Source: Trichostrongylus colubriformis
Lineage: Eukaryota > Nematoda > Chromadorea > Rhabditida > Trichostrongylidae
Reading direction: 5' to 3'
DNA length: 64,000 nucleotides
Assembly (NCBI GenBank): GCA_963978905.1
Contig: OZ022259.1
Span: forward strand, 22,294,068-22,358,067
This document shows, piece by piece, positions 52,075 through 63,600 of the stretch (position 1 is the first letter of the stretch; every line of letters begins with the position of its first letter). Both the position numbers and the translations under genes were made by a program. The notes beneath the pieces are model-generated. The model saw nothing but the letters and a program-made list of their open reading frames with translations, did not search any database and was not told where the DNA came from.

Positions 52075-52366
52075 TCATGCATTTGTACAGGTTTCACATG
52101 TTAGTGGGCACAAACCTCTCACGTTGTTGCCAAGAATATTATCATTACAATACTTCTTGTAGCTCGTCGAGCACAGGCTGGGAATCATGTCTTGGCAACC
52201 CTGAAACGATTTTGTTGTGATTTATGTGATGAGGTTGCAGCGATGACTATTTCCTATGATCTCGCGTATGATCTACTACTAAATGAGCAAATGTCACCTG
52301 AGCCATTGCTCCTTCTCCAGTGAAGACATTGAGAGCAATAAAAGCGATGAGCACGTAGAAAAGCAT
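52075..52366 (-). CDS. ShK-domain secreted peptide, copy D1 (intact)
   Basis: Minus strand, two exons: 52298-52366 (23 codons, signal peptide MLFYVLIAFIALNVFTGEG…) and 52075-52200 (41 codons and stop). Phase 0 junction, donor GTGACA, acceptor TTTCAG. The mature part has six cysteines in the order C-x6-C-x7-C-x11-C-x3-C-x2-C, the ShK/SXC (star-domain) pattern, with the usual VRGLCPLTC end. ShK-type peptides of parasitic worms resemble potassium-channel-blocking toxins; the target of this one is unknown and the functional lysine-tyrosine dyad is not assured. TATATAAG at 52410-52417. Same predicted peptide as D2. Confidence 0.82.
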
Positions 52367-52509
52367 CTTTGCTTGTGTTGCAAGACTGTAGCTCCGACAA
52401 TATCCATCCCTTATATACAGCAGCAAACGTGCTGTTTAGTAAGGACGAGGCTAATCGTCGGATCTGTTTTTAGACCACAGAACAGTGCAATAGAAAATAT
52501 CGTTGTTTC

Positions 52510-54270
52510 GTTATAGATGCAGTTGCAACACATTCAGCACGGAAAGTTATAACTGTTGAAAGTCAAAAACGCCGTATGTATTTTTCATTTCGCTTGATAA
52601 TCCTCATTTCGCGTACTTCTCGGATTCTCGGACCTTCTCGGATTTCTGAGCACCAATAAAACATACGTTAGAAAGAGAAAGCCAAGAGCGCTTCCCAGAA
52701 GAAAACATCCCGGCTTCTCAGATGATGAATCGCTGGGAAAGTTATGAGCTTTCAAACAAGGTCAACTTGTGCAATTTTTAGGCACTTTCGCCGGTTAGCG
52801 CGCTCCAGGTAGCGCGCCGCGGCGCAGCCCCCGGCTCGCTCTACTTCCTCTTCTGACCGCGATTTTTAGAAATGTTGAATAACGTTGTTGATGTCATTTG
52901 CTTTCTTCAAAGATATCGATTTTTGCCTTCTTGTTCGCATTGCAATTCAAAGTATGTAACTTCGCTTTTTTCAGGTTTTCGCAGGCAGATCCTGAGCGGA
53001 GTCGAGAAGAGCAGCTCGAAAGCATTATTTTGTTATCGATATTGCCTACTTTCTCTCAAATATCTTTTGTCGCATCCTTGTTCGTAATTCACTTTAGTTA
53101 AACAGATGTAGTTTTGCTTTTTAGCTTTTCCGCAGCCGAGTTACAGATGACGCAGGAGCACCGTGAAAATGATCATGAAATTGATCATGGGTATTTCTTT
53201 ATGAATGAAATGTTGTAGCCCTAAACTATTAACCCTTTTCTCGATGTTTTGTATTCTCTGCTGTATGAGCTACAAATCAATGAGCAACTGGCTGCCGCAG
53301 CTCCAAGTAGGTTCAGTGCTGTTTTGCCATCTGCGAGTCCTCAAACGATTGTTTCAGTAGAGAGAATCCCGATGAGGTCACAGACATTCGGACAGGCTTC
53401 ACTATATTTCAAGATTAGGCATTTCAGACCTACTGCTTTATAGTGACCGCGTTAGACCTCTGACCGTGAGTTTTTTTGTTGACTTTTTTTTTGTTACTTT
53501 TGTCTTTGGTGAAAATCCCTTGTAGAGATGAATGGTGGAAATAAAAATTTCTAAAGCATTTGTTTGCAATTTGTTGCAAAGGGCAACCGATACAAGTACA
53601 CAAAAAGCACAGCCATGAAATACATAGCGATTATACAATATTGTAGTGATGTGGATATTAAAGGGGACCCAAAGAGAGGGGGTCGTACTAAAACCCAATC
53701 ATTTCGGAACACAATTTTCCCCATTTTCGCCAAAGTGGGTGTAAGGCAGGGGAGCACGCATGGATCGAGAATTCCCCAGGATGTGCGTAGTTTTTTGAAT
53801 TAGAAAAAGGAGACGTCGTATTTTTTTGGGATTTTCTGTAGAGTCTTCGATGATTACCTCTTTTGTAGAGTTTTTTGCACCGATGATTACCTCTTTTGTA
53901 GAGTTTTGTGCACCGATGGAGCGATCTCTAAAAAAGGGTCGTCAATCGATCGATAAGCACACTTTGTACTGAGCAGCATACATGCACTGCTGTGATCAGT
54001 TTTCTGTGGAGTATAAGCGTGGTACTTGGAAGCATTTTGCTTTCTTGAGTGTTAGATACGAGAGCTGAAGCTTATCGAAATTATCGTAGCACCGGGGAAT
54101 CTAACATCTCTGGAGAACTGCAAACCGCACGAGGTAGTAGCTATCGACATGTACAAAACAGAAATGCAGTGCTCCCAGATGCCGCCATTAGTCGCATTTC
54201 CGAAGCAATGGGAAAGTTGGGATGGATGCATTGCTCCATGCGCCCTAATTGTTGATTTTCGACAGTGCAC
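52510..54270. other. Spacer of palindrome D
   Basis: Contains a GC-rich patch with GCGCGCCGCGGCGCAGCCCC near 52815-52840, the dispersed repeat at 53690-53960 and a 33-bp tandem duplication. No gene recognised. Confidence 0.5.
53690..53960. repeat. Dispersed repeat with 33-bp tandem duplication
   Basis: 53690-53850 matches 33480-33640. At about 53848-53918 the segment GATGATTACCTCTTTTGTAG followed by AGTTTTTTGCACC is present twice. The end GGTCGTCAATCGATCG resembles 10148-10205. Confidence 0.65.
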
Positions 54271-54362
54271 CAAACAACGATACTTCTGTTTGCACTATTC
54301 TGAGGTCTACAAACAGACCCGACGATTAGCCTCGTCCTTACTAAGCAGCACGTTTGCTGCTG

Positions 54363-54370
54363 TATATAAG
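54363..54370 (+). promoter_or_regulatory. TATA box of ShK-D2
   Basis: TATATAAG, 51 bp upstream of the ATG at 54414. The mirror copy on the minus strand is 52410-52417, 44-51 bp upstream of the ATG at 52366. Confidence 0.6.
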
Positions 54371-54413
54371 GGATGGATATTGTCGGAGCTACAGTCTTGC
54401 AATAAAAGCAAAG

Positions 54414-54705
54414 ATGCTTTTCTACGTGCTCATCGCTTTTATTGCTCTCAACGTCTTCACTGGAGAAGGAGCAATGGCTCAGGTGACATTTGCTCATTTA
54501 GTAGTAGATCATACGCGAGATCATAGGAAATAGTCATCGCTGCAACCTCATCACATAAATCACAACAAAATCGTTTCAGGGTTGCCAAGACATGATTCCC
54601 AGTCTGTGCTCGACGAGCTACAAGAAGTATTGTAATGATAATATTCTTGGCAACAACGTGAGAGGTTTGTGCCCACTAACATGTGAAACCTGTACAAATG
54701 CATGA
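54414..54705 (+). CDS. ShK-domain secreted peptide, copy D2 (intact)
   Basis: Exons 54414-54482 and 54580-54705, the mirror image of D1, with the stop at 54703-54705. The 64-residue product has a cleavable hydrophobic N-terminus and one six-cysteine ShK domain with an SYKKYC and a VRGLCPLTC segment. D1 and D2 start at the inner sides of the palindrome and are transcribed outward. The coding sequence differs from D1 only by silent or very few changes, which fits recent duplication or gene conversion between arms. Confidence 0.82.
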
Positions 54706-56739
54706 TAAAGCCTCAGAGTTCCTCATTAATAAACATTAACAGTAATTTCTTACAACAATGTCTATGCTATTACAGTTCACTTGAGGGAAGTAGTCTGATC
54801 TGGTAAGGAGGAAAAATGCAAAGTACAAACTCTTGTACTCCAGTACTCGGGCAAATTTGACGTTGTCAGCTCTGGCCTGCTGTAAAATTATTCTCAGTCC
54901 GGAGAATGCAATAGTTAGGGCAACACACATTCATCACATTCAACAGTGACATGATGGCAATCTTTCAAGGAGTATTTTACAAAAAAAATAGGTTAAACAC
55001 AAATAGCAGGTGAATGGTATCGACGACCATCATCCAGTCAGTCTGATTGCTCACCAGCTTCCTTCACAGCTCTCAAATTGGGATCGATAATAGAGCACAA
55101 GAAACATAAGTTGAACGCATGTACGAGTACGTTGTTAAAGTCATCGGGAGGTGCAGTTTTGGCTAACTCGCATAAGGTGGTTTGCAGTTCGTTAGCTGCA
55201 CACACGACGCCTTGCTGAGACGTGGTTCCTTATTTCATTAGCTTCCACTCCTTAGCCTATTGCATCTTTCATTGTTTTTCACGCTTGTCGCTGTGGGCTG
55301 TCTCACCTGTTTAAAACCAATGAAATCAAAGTAGCCCTACGCGGTATCAAATAATAGTGGCGTTGGTCTACCAGGTGCGTGCATCTCGAGGTGAAGCGCG
55401 CTAGAATCGCAATAGCGCCACATAGGCGAGTTTTCCAATGCCATTTCCGCTACACATTCCTTTTCTAGTTGAAGCGATCATTTATATAGTACAGCGTTTC
55501 AAAATATGCTTTCCTCCCTTGCCTTCTCCCCGTGCTTTTGACTTACTGTGCTCTTCAAGGATATGGGTTAATCCAGAGCCAATGCGGTTATCAATATTTC
55601 AACATAATCAAAATTATACAACACAGGTGAAGTACTATATATGATTGAAAGCCAGGAAGTGTTGATTTACCGAAACTTAAGACGGAAAGAAATGCTGATG
55701 TGGATGCTCCGATTCCGCCTGGTTTATCCATACACAGTTTCGTTACAGTTGTGAAAGCTGTTCCTAACAGGCTATTGCACGTCCAACCCATCTTTGCAAC
55801 TAACTAAGAGTTTTTGTATTGTCACGTATTGTTTGACCTAACCATTCGTGAAAATGATTATGTATGTGCTGACAAAATGCATTCTCCGTCAGGTGAGGGA
55901 TAAGAAAAGTCGAGCTATAGACTAAGTGTAATTACGTTGGCAATCTGTTGATACGTGACTCTTAGACCAACTCCCGTGTTCCTAACCAGCATCATATAAG
56001 CACTGGATGTAACGTGTATGCTTCCGCATGATAACGCCGCAATTGGGCTATTTTTCGCAAATCTGGGCCGATGTAGCTTTCAAGTGTGTACCGAAGCAAG
56101 TTTTCAATGAGCTGCATAGACGTATGCACAAAAAGGTTAAAAAGGAGAAGAGGTTTCGTTGTCGTATCTCTGAACACGGAGAAAATATAATGCGCCCTCG
56201 TAAGGAATACTGTCAACAGCGTGGAAGAATAATTCGTTTAGCGATCGCACAAGCAAAGTGTAGAATTCTTGTCGGTTCGGCAAGTTGTCAGACCCCTCGA
56301 AAAATCTCAATGATGTGGAGGCGCAATGATATACGGATTTTCAATACAAAATAAATAACTTCAAACCGAATAAGGGAAATATAAATTTGCTAAATGACCA
56401 TAGATAAGATTGCAAAGACGAAAATCGTTATTAGCAGCGACGCCACTTGAAGTGTCTCCTCCTGCCGAGCGGTGTGAGTGTGTGAGTGGACGGATTTTGA
56501 TTTTGCATTAGAGGGACCTTTATGGCGGGAAAAAGTAGAATGAAGCATCTACTACAAAAGCAGCAAAGCAGCATTACTCAATATACGATCCCTTGCAGTC
56601 CGCCCACATTTGAAAATTCCCTTCCTTATGTAGCTCTGCCTACTCTCAACCATCCCCTTTCAATCCGTTTCTCAGAGCCACTCTCGAAATAGATTGCAAT
56701 TCTCACGGTGAGCACCACACAATTAATTACATGCTCCGC

Positions 56740-57095
56740 TCGTGATGTGGAATGGGGGTTCCGCTCACTTCAGGTGTGTTCAAGACAGCTTGGATATTGG
56801 TCATTTCCACCGTTTTTTTTTTGCTGATCTCAAGGCTGCGCCGCAATCAAGTTGTGAACGGATCGCTCATTCGGATTCGTTCCGCCCTCTGTGCTCGGGA
56901 CTCTTTCGTGACCCTCAGAAGTTCATTGAAATAAATGCATCTTATCGCCACGTTTGGGTTATATTGAAACCCACTTAATAATTTTCGGTCCGAAAACCGA
57001 ACATTCCAGTGCACGCTCCTTCCACTACGCGCGGAGCCTAACGGTCCATGTGTGGTCTTTACGAGTTCTCCCATCCCTTACCCATCCCATATTTG
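56740..57095. repeat. Decayed fragments of the amplified unit
   Basis: 56755-56830 resembles part of the 193-bp repeat (CACTTCAGGTGTGTTCAAGA then TTGGTCATTTCCACCG). 56985-57060 resembles the ASP 3' flank in inverted orientation (CGAAAACCGAACATTCCAG). This marks the right limit of the amplification. Confidence 0.6.
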
Positions 57096-57099
57096 ATGA

Positions 57100-60000
57100 G
57101 ACGATGGGTCGCCATTGTGTGCCGACGCAGAGGAAGCCACCGGCCGAGAGCCTTTTCGCAGCCAGATGAGCGCGGATGTTGCTTGACGGCCGCTGCCGGC
57201 GATCGATCAATAGCGCCGAATGCAGCGCCGGCGCGGATCTGAGGCACCTTGCTTGTAAACAACACACGGGTGCTTGTGCACTCAGCCTGGTAGATGATCG
57301 GACACACGTTTCATTGGTTATTATCAGACATAAGTATTAATAAATATTATTCACTAAATACATATTTACATGTTTTATTACTGCCAAATGCAGGTGAAAC
57401 AGTCGTGAATGAATGCAAATGCAGAAAAAACCTTGTTGTGCAAGCTGCATTGCTCAGAAGTTGATTTCGGGGATTCAGATTTCTGAAGTACTACTATTTC
57501 AAAACTTGAAATGTGTATGCCAAAGGAAGAGACTAAAACGGTGAAATGCTCTTCTGCAGTTGCAGTTGTTGATATAGACATTATAACTGCTTACGTAGAG
57601 TAAAGATCAAGGTCCACCCTCGTAGCTGCTTTTTCATGTGTGAGAAAGGGATATCCAGTTTAGCCTAAGCCTAGGGAGGGAAAGGAGCTTTGACGTCGAC
57701 GCAAAGTTCCGTCTCTCCCCGACTTTATTTGACCGCGCTCGACGCTAAATAACATTTAATCTGGCTATCCGAGTTCCCCATGGCAGTGGAGCTGGTACTT
57801 TCACATATATGTGAAGAAGAAGGCTAGACGCGAAAAGACATTCAGCTACCCTTCGGTGTAATTGTAGTCATGAATCGGCGAATAAAGAGTTCGTTTTCAT
57901 CACTATTTTTGACAGAAAACCATTTGCGCGTCAAATACAGTGTATCCATGGATTTGGCAAATCAACCGATGGCAAAATAGTGACACAATGGAAATCAGAT
58001 GCCAGTAATAGAAGTATATGTATAGGAGTCTATGAGTAAGTCATGTTCCAAATTTGAGCCGAAACCGTCCAGTTTGAACGGAGTTATGAACCCGTGAACT
58101 TGTTCGTGTCGTGTCTGGAGCAGTGCCGCGCGGGTTCATGGCCGGCCAGCGCGCGTGCGGCGAGGCGAGCGCGGTCATCACTTACGCGGGGGTACCTCTG
58201 GTCAGTAGCTACCACGGGTCCAAAGCGATTGCCTGAGGGATGCGGTTGAAGAACAGGACAAAGCTCAAAACACAAGTATTTTCGATGCTTCATATCTCCG
58301 TTGGTGCTGAACTTCATGAGCAACCGATAGCACCGTTGAATTCAGCGCCCTCGATTACCTAGGTATACAAAATTTTGTGCAAATTGGTCGTCTAGTTGTT
58401 CTAAAATAAACACCTTTCTTTAAAACCTGTCACGTCATTTCATGCCTTACCCGACGGGAAAGGCATAGTGCATTTCTTCAAGCCAAATTTTTCAAAACGG
58501 CCAGCTATGATGGCCGTTTTTCGGCAGTTAGTGTTGTATGCCTTTCCAATGATGAGTAAGGCATATGATACGGTAGCATGCGAAAAAAGTGAAGTGTGCG
58601 ACTGCACACTTCACTTGAATGACCAGCGTTGGGTTTTGGGGTGTTTTTCGACGTGCACACTGCGGATTTCGCTTCATTTTTTGTTGCTTTTTTCGCGTTT
58701 TTCGTATAATTTGATGGATTATGGTATTGTATTTTGTTTAATTTGTTTTTATTTATGCGAATGCACAGTTAACTTCGCAGCTTCCCTGCGAAATGCATGC
58801 AGTTAAGTGGAATGTTTCGTCGCTCGTTCTTCATCGTCATTTATGGATAGTTTCTTTCCTTTTCGTGAATGTTGCTTTTACAAGAGGTAAGTATTATATA
58901 TTTCATTGGTTATCGTAGCATTTTATCTTGTTTTCTTGTTACATCGTTGCGGGATCGGTTCAAGTGTGCAACTGTTGAGGATTTCAGGGTGTTTTAACGT
59001 GCAAATTTGAAAATTCGCTGTATTTTTTGCTTTTTTTCGCGTAGTTTTCGGTTTTATTTTCGTTTTTACTCATGTTACTTCCCTGGTTTGTGTTCACTGC
59101 CAGTTGAGGGTTGAATAGTGGCAGAACTTGTATGATTCTAGCCCTTTTTACCTCTTTTCTGGCATGAATGCAAGTTGAATCTTTATTTTATCGACCTTTT
59201 GCTTTATTCGTTGTTTTGTTTTCGGTTTTGGGTGCTATGGGAGTTAGGGGGGGCCACTCGGCAAAGGCAGAAGTCGCGTCCAGTTTCTGCTTACAGGCAC
59301 TCTCAAGGTTATCTTATGCCTAGATACAGCCAACTAACTGAGAAAACGATTGAATTATTCTTCCATTAGTATGTTACGAAAAATCGGCTACAACCAGATT
59401 AAACAACCACTTATGCGTATTCGCCTAGGCCTAGGGAAAGGGAATCTACTTCCCCAAGGCTTAGGCTAACATAGAATGAAAAAAAGCACGAGTTCGCTGC
59501 ATCAGAATCGTTTCTGTGCGGAATTCGAACCCGATTCGGCTAGCGCTATGGCTTCTCTGCGCTCAGCCATGGCGTTAGAGACGCAGTGCACAGTGCGCTG
59601 GCCCCCCCCCCCTAACTCCCATAGCACCCGGTTTTGTTTTCCATACTCCGTTGATGAAACCATCTGTAAAACAGGATGTTTTTTTTTCAAATTCGGATGT
59701 ATTTATGTCGTCGTTTTCTTTACTCAAGTTGCTATTTCCAGTTGTTATACTCGCTATTACACCGAGTCGTCCGTATATGATCTGGAAAGCATGACAGTAA
59801 GGTAAGATTGGTTCTATTTATATGAATTTCAGTTGTTCGTTTTGGTCAATGGTCATTTCTGTTTTTGGGCATTTCTGTTATTGGTCATTTCTGTTTCGGG
59901 TCCTCCTTTCCTTCCCTAGGCTTAGGCTGAACATGACTTTATTTGACCCCTCCCACATGAAAAAGCATCTATCAAAGCATAGGTTTCATCTGTTTCAGCC

Positions 60001-60600
60001 TAAGCCTAGGGAGGGGAAGGAGCTCTGACGTGAGTGAAAATATTACGTCCCCCCCCGACTTTATTTGACCCGGTAGGTATGATGTATTTCTTTTGTTATC
60101 ACAGCATTTCATCATTGTTTTCTTGTTGCATCCTTGTGGGCTCATTTTAAGTGTGCAACTGTTGAGAATTTCGAGGTGTTTTAACGTGCAAACTTTAAAA
60201 TTCGCTTAGTTTCTTTTGTCTTTTCGCGTAGTTTGCGTTTTTATTTTCGTTTTTTCGCATGACGCTGAACTTTTATGTGACCGAAAAGAGCCGCTTTTTT
60301 TCCTAAGTTGTGATGACATCGAATACACTTGTATGGAACTATTCAATTTCTTCAGATTATTCTTTGAGGCATTCGACATAGGCGACATATTCGCAATTCT
60401 ATCACTTCTTTCAAAATCATAGTGTCGCATAGTTTGGTGAGTTGAATTCCACCATATCATTTTTACTTCATTTCATTTTATTGGTCTTTTTATTTGATTA
60501 GATTTTGTTCCGTTCTTAATTGTTAACTAATTCGACCGTTTTCATTGCTTATGATACCACTTTCAGTGAATATTCTACGTATTGTATGTATATGTCTATA
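57100..60600. repeat. Low-copy repeat region with telomere-like words
   Basis: GCCTAAGCCTAGGGA or its complement occurs at about 57662, 59456, 59914, 59997 and 61224, with diverged versions near 59431. A segment of about 170 bp is duplicated in direct orientation (58900-59065 and 60075-60240; shared AAGTGTGCAACTGTTGAG, GGTGTTTTAACGTGCAAA). A TIR pair GGTGCTATGGGAGTTAGGGG / CCCCTAACTCCCATAGCACC bounds 59229-59632. No coding exon is convincing here, though earlier exons of the downstream gene may be hidden. Confidence 0.55.
58590..58613. repeat. 24-bp perfect hairpin, copy 1
   Basis: TGAAGTGTGC, loop GACT, GCACACTTCA. The same 24 bases recur at 62448-62471. Confidence 0.85.
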
Positions 60601-60606
60601 CCCTAG

Positions 60607-63600
60607 CAAAGCCTTTAGTGTTGTATTTGGACCAGAAAGAAAAGATAGATCATTACTTGACAAGATTCTTTCATTCAGGTGAGCCTGCATTCCGCCGGTT
60701 CCATATCTTCATAGCATTTGAATCTTTTCTTCTTTCTTATTGTGTTTTTACTGACCATGGTTATCCTTCATCGTTGCTCTGATTTTCGAGCAAATATATT
60801 TTTCCAGACCCATATGTCCAACTTGTTGTCCCCCTTTGTGGTGCTGTTCTCATATGTATTTGATCACCCGTTGGTGAAGTGTGTTTCCTTCCCCCTAAGC
60901 TCAGGCTAAATCTCACACTCCAGTTCGCTCCACAATTTCTTGCATATTGCATTGAATCGTTTTCGTTTTTGCGTTTTTTACTGCGTGTTTGCGCTAGTAT
61001 TACGTTTCAAAATGCCTTAGATTGATGATCGCCCGTTGGTTAGGTATTTCCTCCCTTAGACTCACTCAGGCTAAATCTCACACCCCAGTTCGCACCCACT
61101 TCCAGCGAATTTCAATGTATATCTTTTTGTTCTTTGGTTTTTCTATTGCATGTCTGCAATAGTTATACGTTTTTATTTGCTGGAAGGCTCTAAGATACTA
61201 ATGCAAACCTGGAGTGTGTTTTGTGCCTAAGCCTAGGGAGAAGGAGATCCGGAGTGGGGAAATGAAATTTTTATCAAAGGTAGGGGTCGATGTTGGTGTT
61301 TTTCAATTCATTTTATCTTCAGATCGATTCATGAGTGAGGTTCGTCGCATTTCCTATCCATGGAGACTATGGTATTAGTGCTACAAAATGAATTTGTTTC
61401 AGGGACTCAGCCTCTAATTGCAATGGGAGTTGACATTGAAACACTGTCAAGGCTGGAGGTGGTATGTTTCATTACTTTAGAGCTTGTCATGAGATTTTCG
61501 GTTTTTTGGCTATTGTATGTGGTAATTGTCTTTCAGTGCTCCCATTTAGAGAAAGTGTGAAGAGCATTTTCTCGTATTCAATGAATTTTCATCTCTTTTG
61601 TTGCTTGTTAACCTCGTGTTTCTGCAATTTTTCCGTCAATTTTTATGAAGCGCAGCTTCTAGGTAGCTGTTCGTTTAGGTATTCCTCACAGTGCCTGAAA
61701 ATACCGATCCAGGAGCTATGTTTGACTTCATGTATGCATGAATTAGTCATGGATTGGATGGATGAAGGTATTAACCAGCCAGAGAGGTTGTCTTAGCATA
61801 CCCAATGTGTTTCCTCTTGGGAGTTCATGTTAGTTTAGGCAGGAAGTGAGGTGCATTCTTGTTTTTGAAGATTCTTTTGAATCTGCTCCTTTCGTATTTT
61901 CGTCTTTTCCAGTCTCTTTGATAGTCGCAGTTTCGCTATTTTCCGAAATTGTCAGTGTGCTCTCACAGCATCCTTTGTTCGGCGGCAGCACTTCGGTTTG
62001 GATCCTGGAGATAAGTTAGTACTCTCTCGAAACTTGAGTTAGACACACTTGTCCTTGATTTCAGTAATGTACCCTCGTGAGGAGTTTGGTGGACGGAAAA
62101 GAGTCTGAGTTGGCATCCATCTGACCGCTGGATAGCGATAATATTGGAAGCTGGTTATTGAAAACCATGAGTTGGCGGGAAGCCAAGTTGTGCGGAGGAA
62201 TGGAAAAGGTTGGTGCAGTATTGTAACTTTTTGTTTAGTTTGTGTATGCTCGTGTAGTTTATGTTTATGTATGTATGTTCGGGAATTTGGAATAGTTTTG
62301 GTTCCTAAATCTTCTGATTTTCTGTGTTTCTGTTGCTTTTCGGGGTCTTATCCGGTATTGATAGCCCCTTTTTTGAATGCCAAAGGTGTTATTTTGCCCC
62401 AGTTCAGCGTTGTAATAATGTTTTGGTTTGTTTTGGTTTTTTTTGAGTGAAGTGTGCGACTGCACACTTCATTCAAATAATTAGCGCTTTAGTCTAAAAG
62501 TGATGTAGTTTAAAGACGCCTAACATAAACTTGACTGGGTTATTTTCTTGCTATTTTCTCTCTAGTACTCACTATCATCCACTCTGGTCTGGGAGAACCT
62601 GAAAGATTGGATCGATTGATTGTGCGGCATTGCATTGAGCTTTTTCACTTGCAGCACAGGGGTCAAATGTAAGTATCAAGTTGTGCAATAAGCTCATGCC
62701 GTATTTTATTCCCCTTGTTTCAAACATTCTCTTTATTTCTCAGCAAAGCTCATACTTTAATCAATGGAGCTTCATTTGCTTTCCAACATGGTACTAATTG
62801 TTTTTTTTTTTGAAATCGTCAATTGTTTAGTTTTTATGGAATTAGAAGGAGTAAATTGAAGCATACATTCGCACTTACGACATTTCCTACGATCTCTTTG
62901 CATTACCTCAGTGTTTTTTTTGAAGTAGCCCAGAATTGTTAAGGCAACCGCTTGCGCACCGCTGTCAACTGGATACTCTAGCGGGATATCCTGCGCCGGC
63001 TGTACGATGGCTGCGTAATGGCAGTGCGCTTCTTCCATGAACGAATAGGTAACATTTGAGAAGTTTCTGGAGTTTTGATGCTAGAATGAGCATGCAGTGC
63101 ATCTTGTCTTTTTATACTGACGGGTAATTATTCTCTACGCAAAGCGTGTTGGAGTCAAGCCTGATTAACTGTTCTAGCTGAGACAGGTATGTCACGATTT
63201 TGTTATTATTATAGATTGAAGCTTATTTTGACGAATCCTTTTGACTGTATTTTTGGCCATTCAATTGGTCCCTTTTATACTTTTCAAATTAGCCATGGAT
63301 TAAATGTGTTTTGGAGAACAACAGCGATTACTCTTGCGTGAACCGTTTTTATATCACAGCCACCTGTGATTTGCTTAGATATTGCGATCTGAGATCTATG
63401 ACGATTCGGGCAAATGCTATATGTGAATCTAGTTTGAATGGATGAGTGCTAACTTTGCTCCTCAGTCATTATGCCCTCACGTTTCGAATTTTCGGTCCAT
63501 CTATTCATTTGTTCACATGTCTATGGCATTATACATATACCTTGGGGGGGGGGGGGTTGGGAGGATGGGGGGAGTGAAGGAGCAATTGGATTTGATGTTT

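Larger units (their letters stand above)
50219..52509. repeat. Left arm of the 2.3-kb palindrome D
   Basis: Near-identical inverted copy of 54271-56561; paired coordinates sum to 106780 at many points (for example 50990 with 55790). Several long frames are identical in both arms. The unique spacer is 52510-54270. Confidence 0.93.
54271..56561. repeat. Right arm of the 2.3-kb palindrome D
   Basis: Inverted copy of 50219-52509 with few substitutions. The outer breakpoint is at CATCTACTACAAAAG; beyond it the two flanks are unrelated. Confidence 0.93.

Noticed and set aside
56028..56354. 108-codon basic frame in the right palindrome arm
   Set aside because: It resembled a degraded transposase in composition, but no motif could be named and the opposite strand is equally open.
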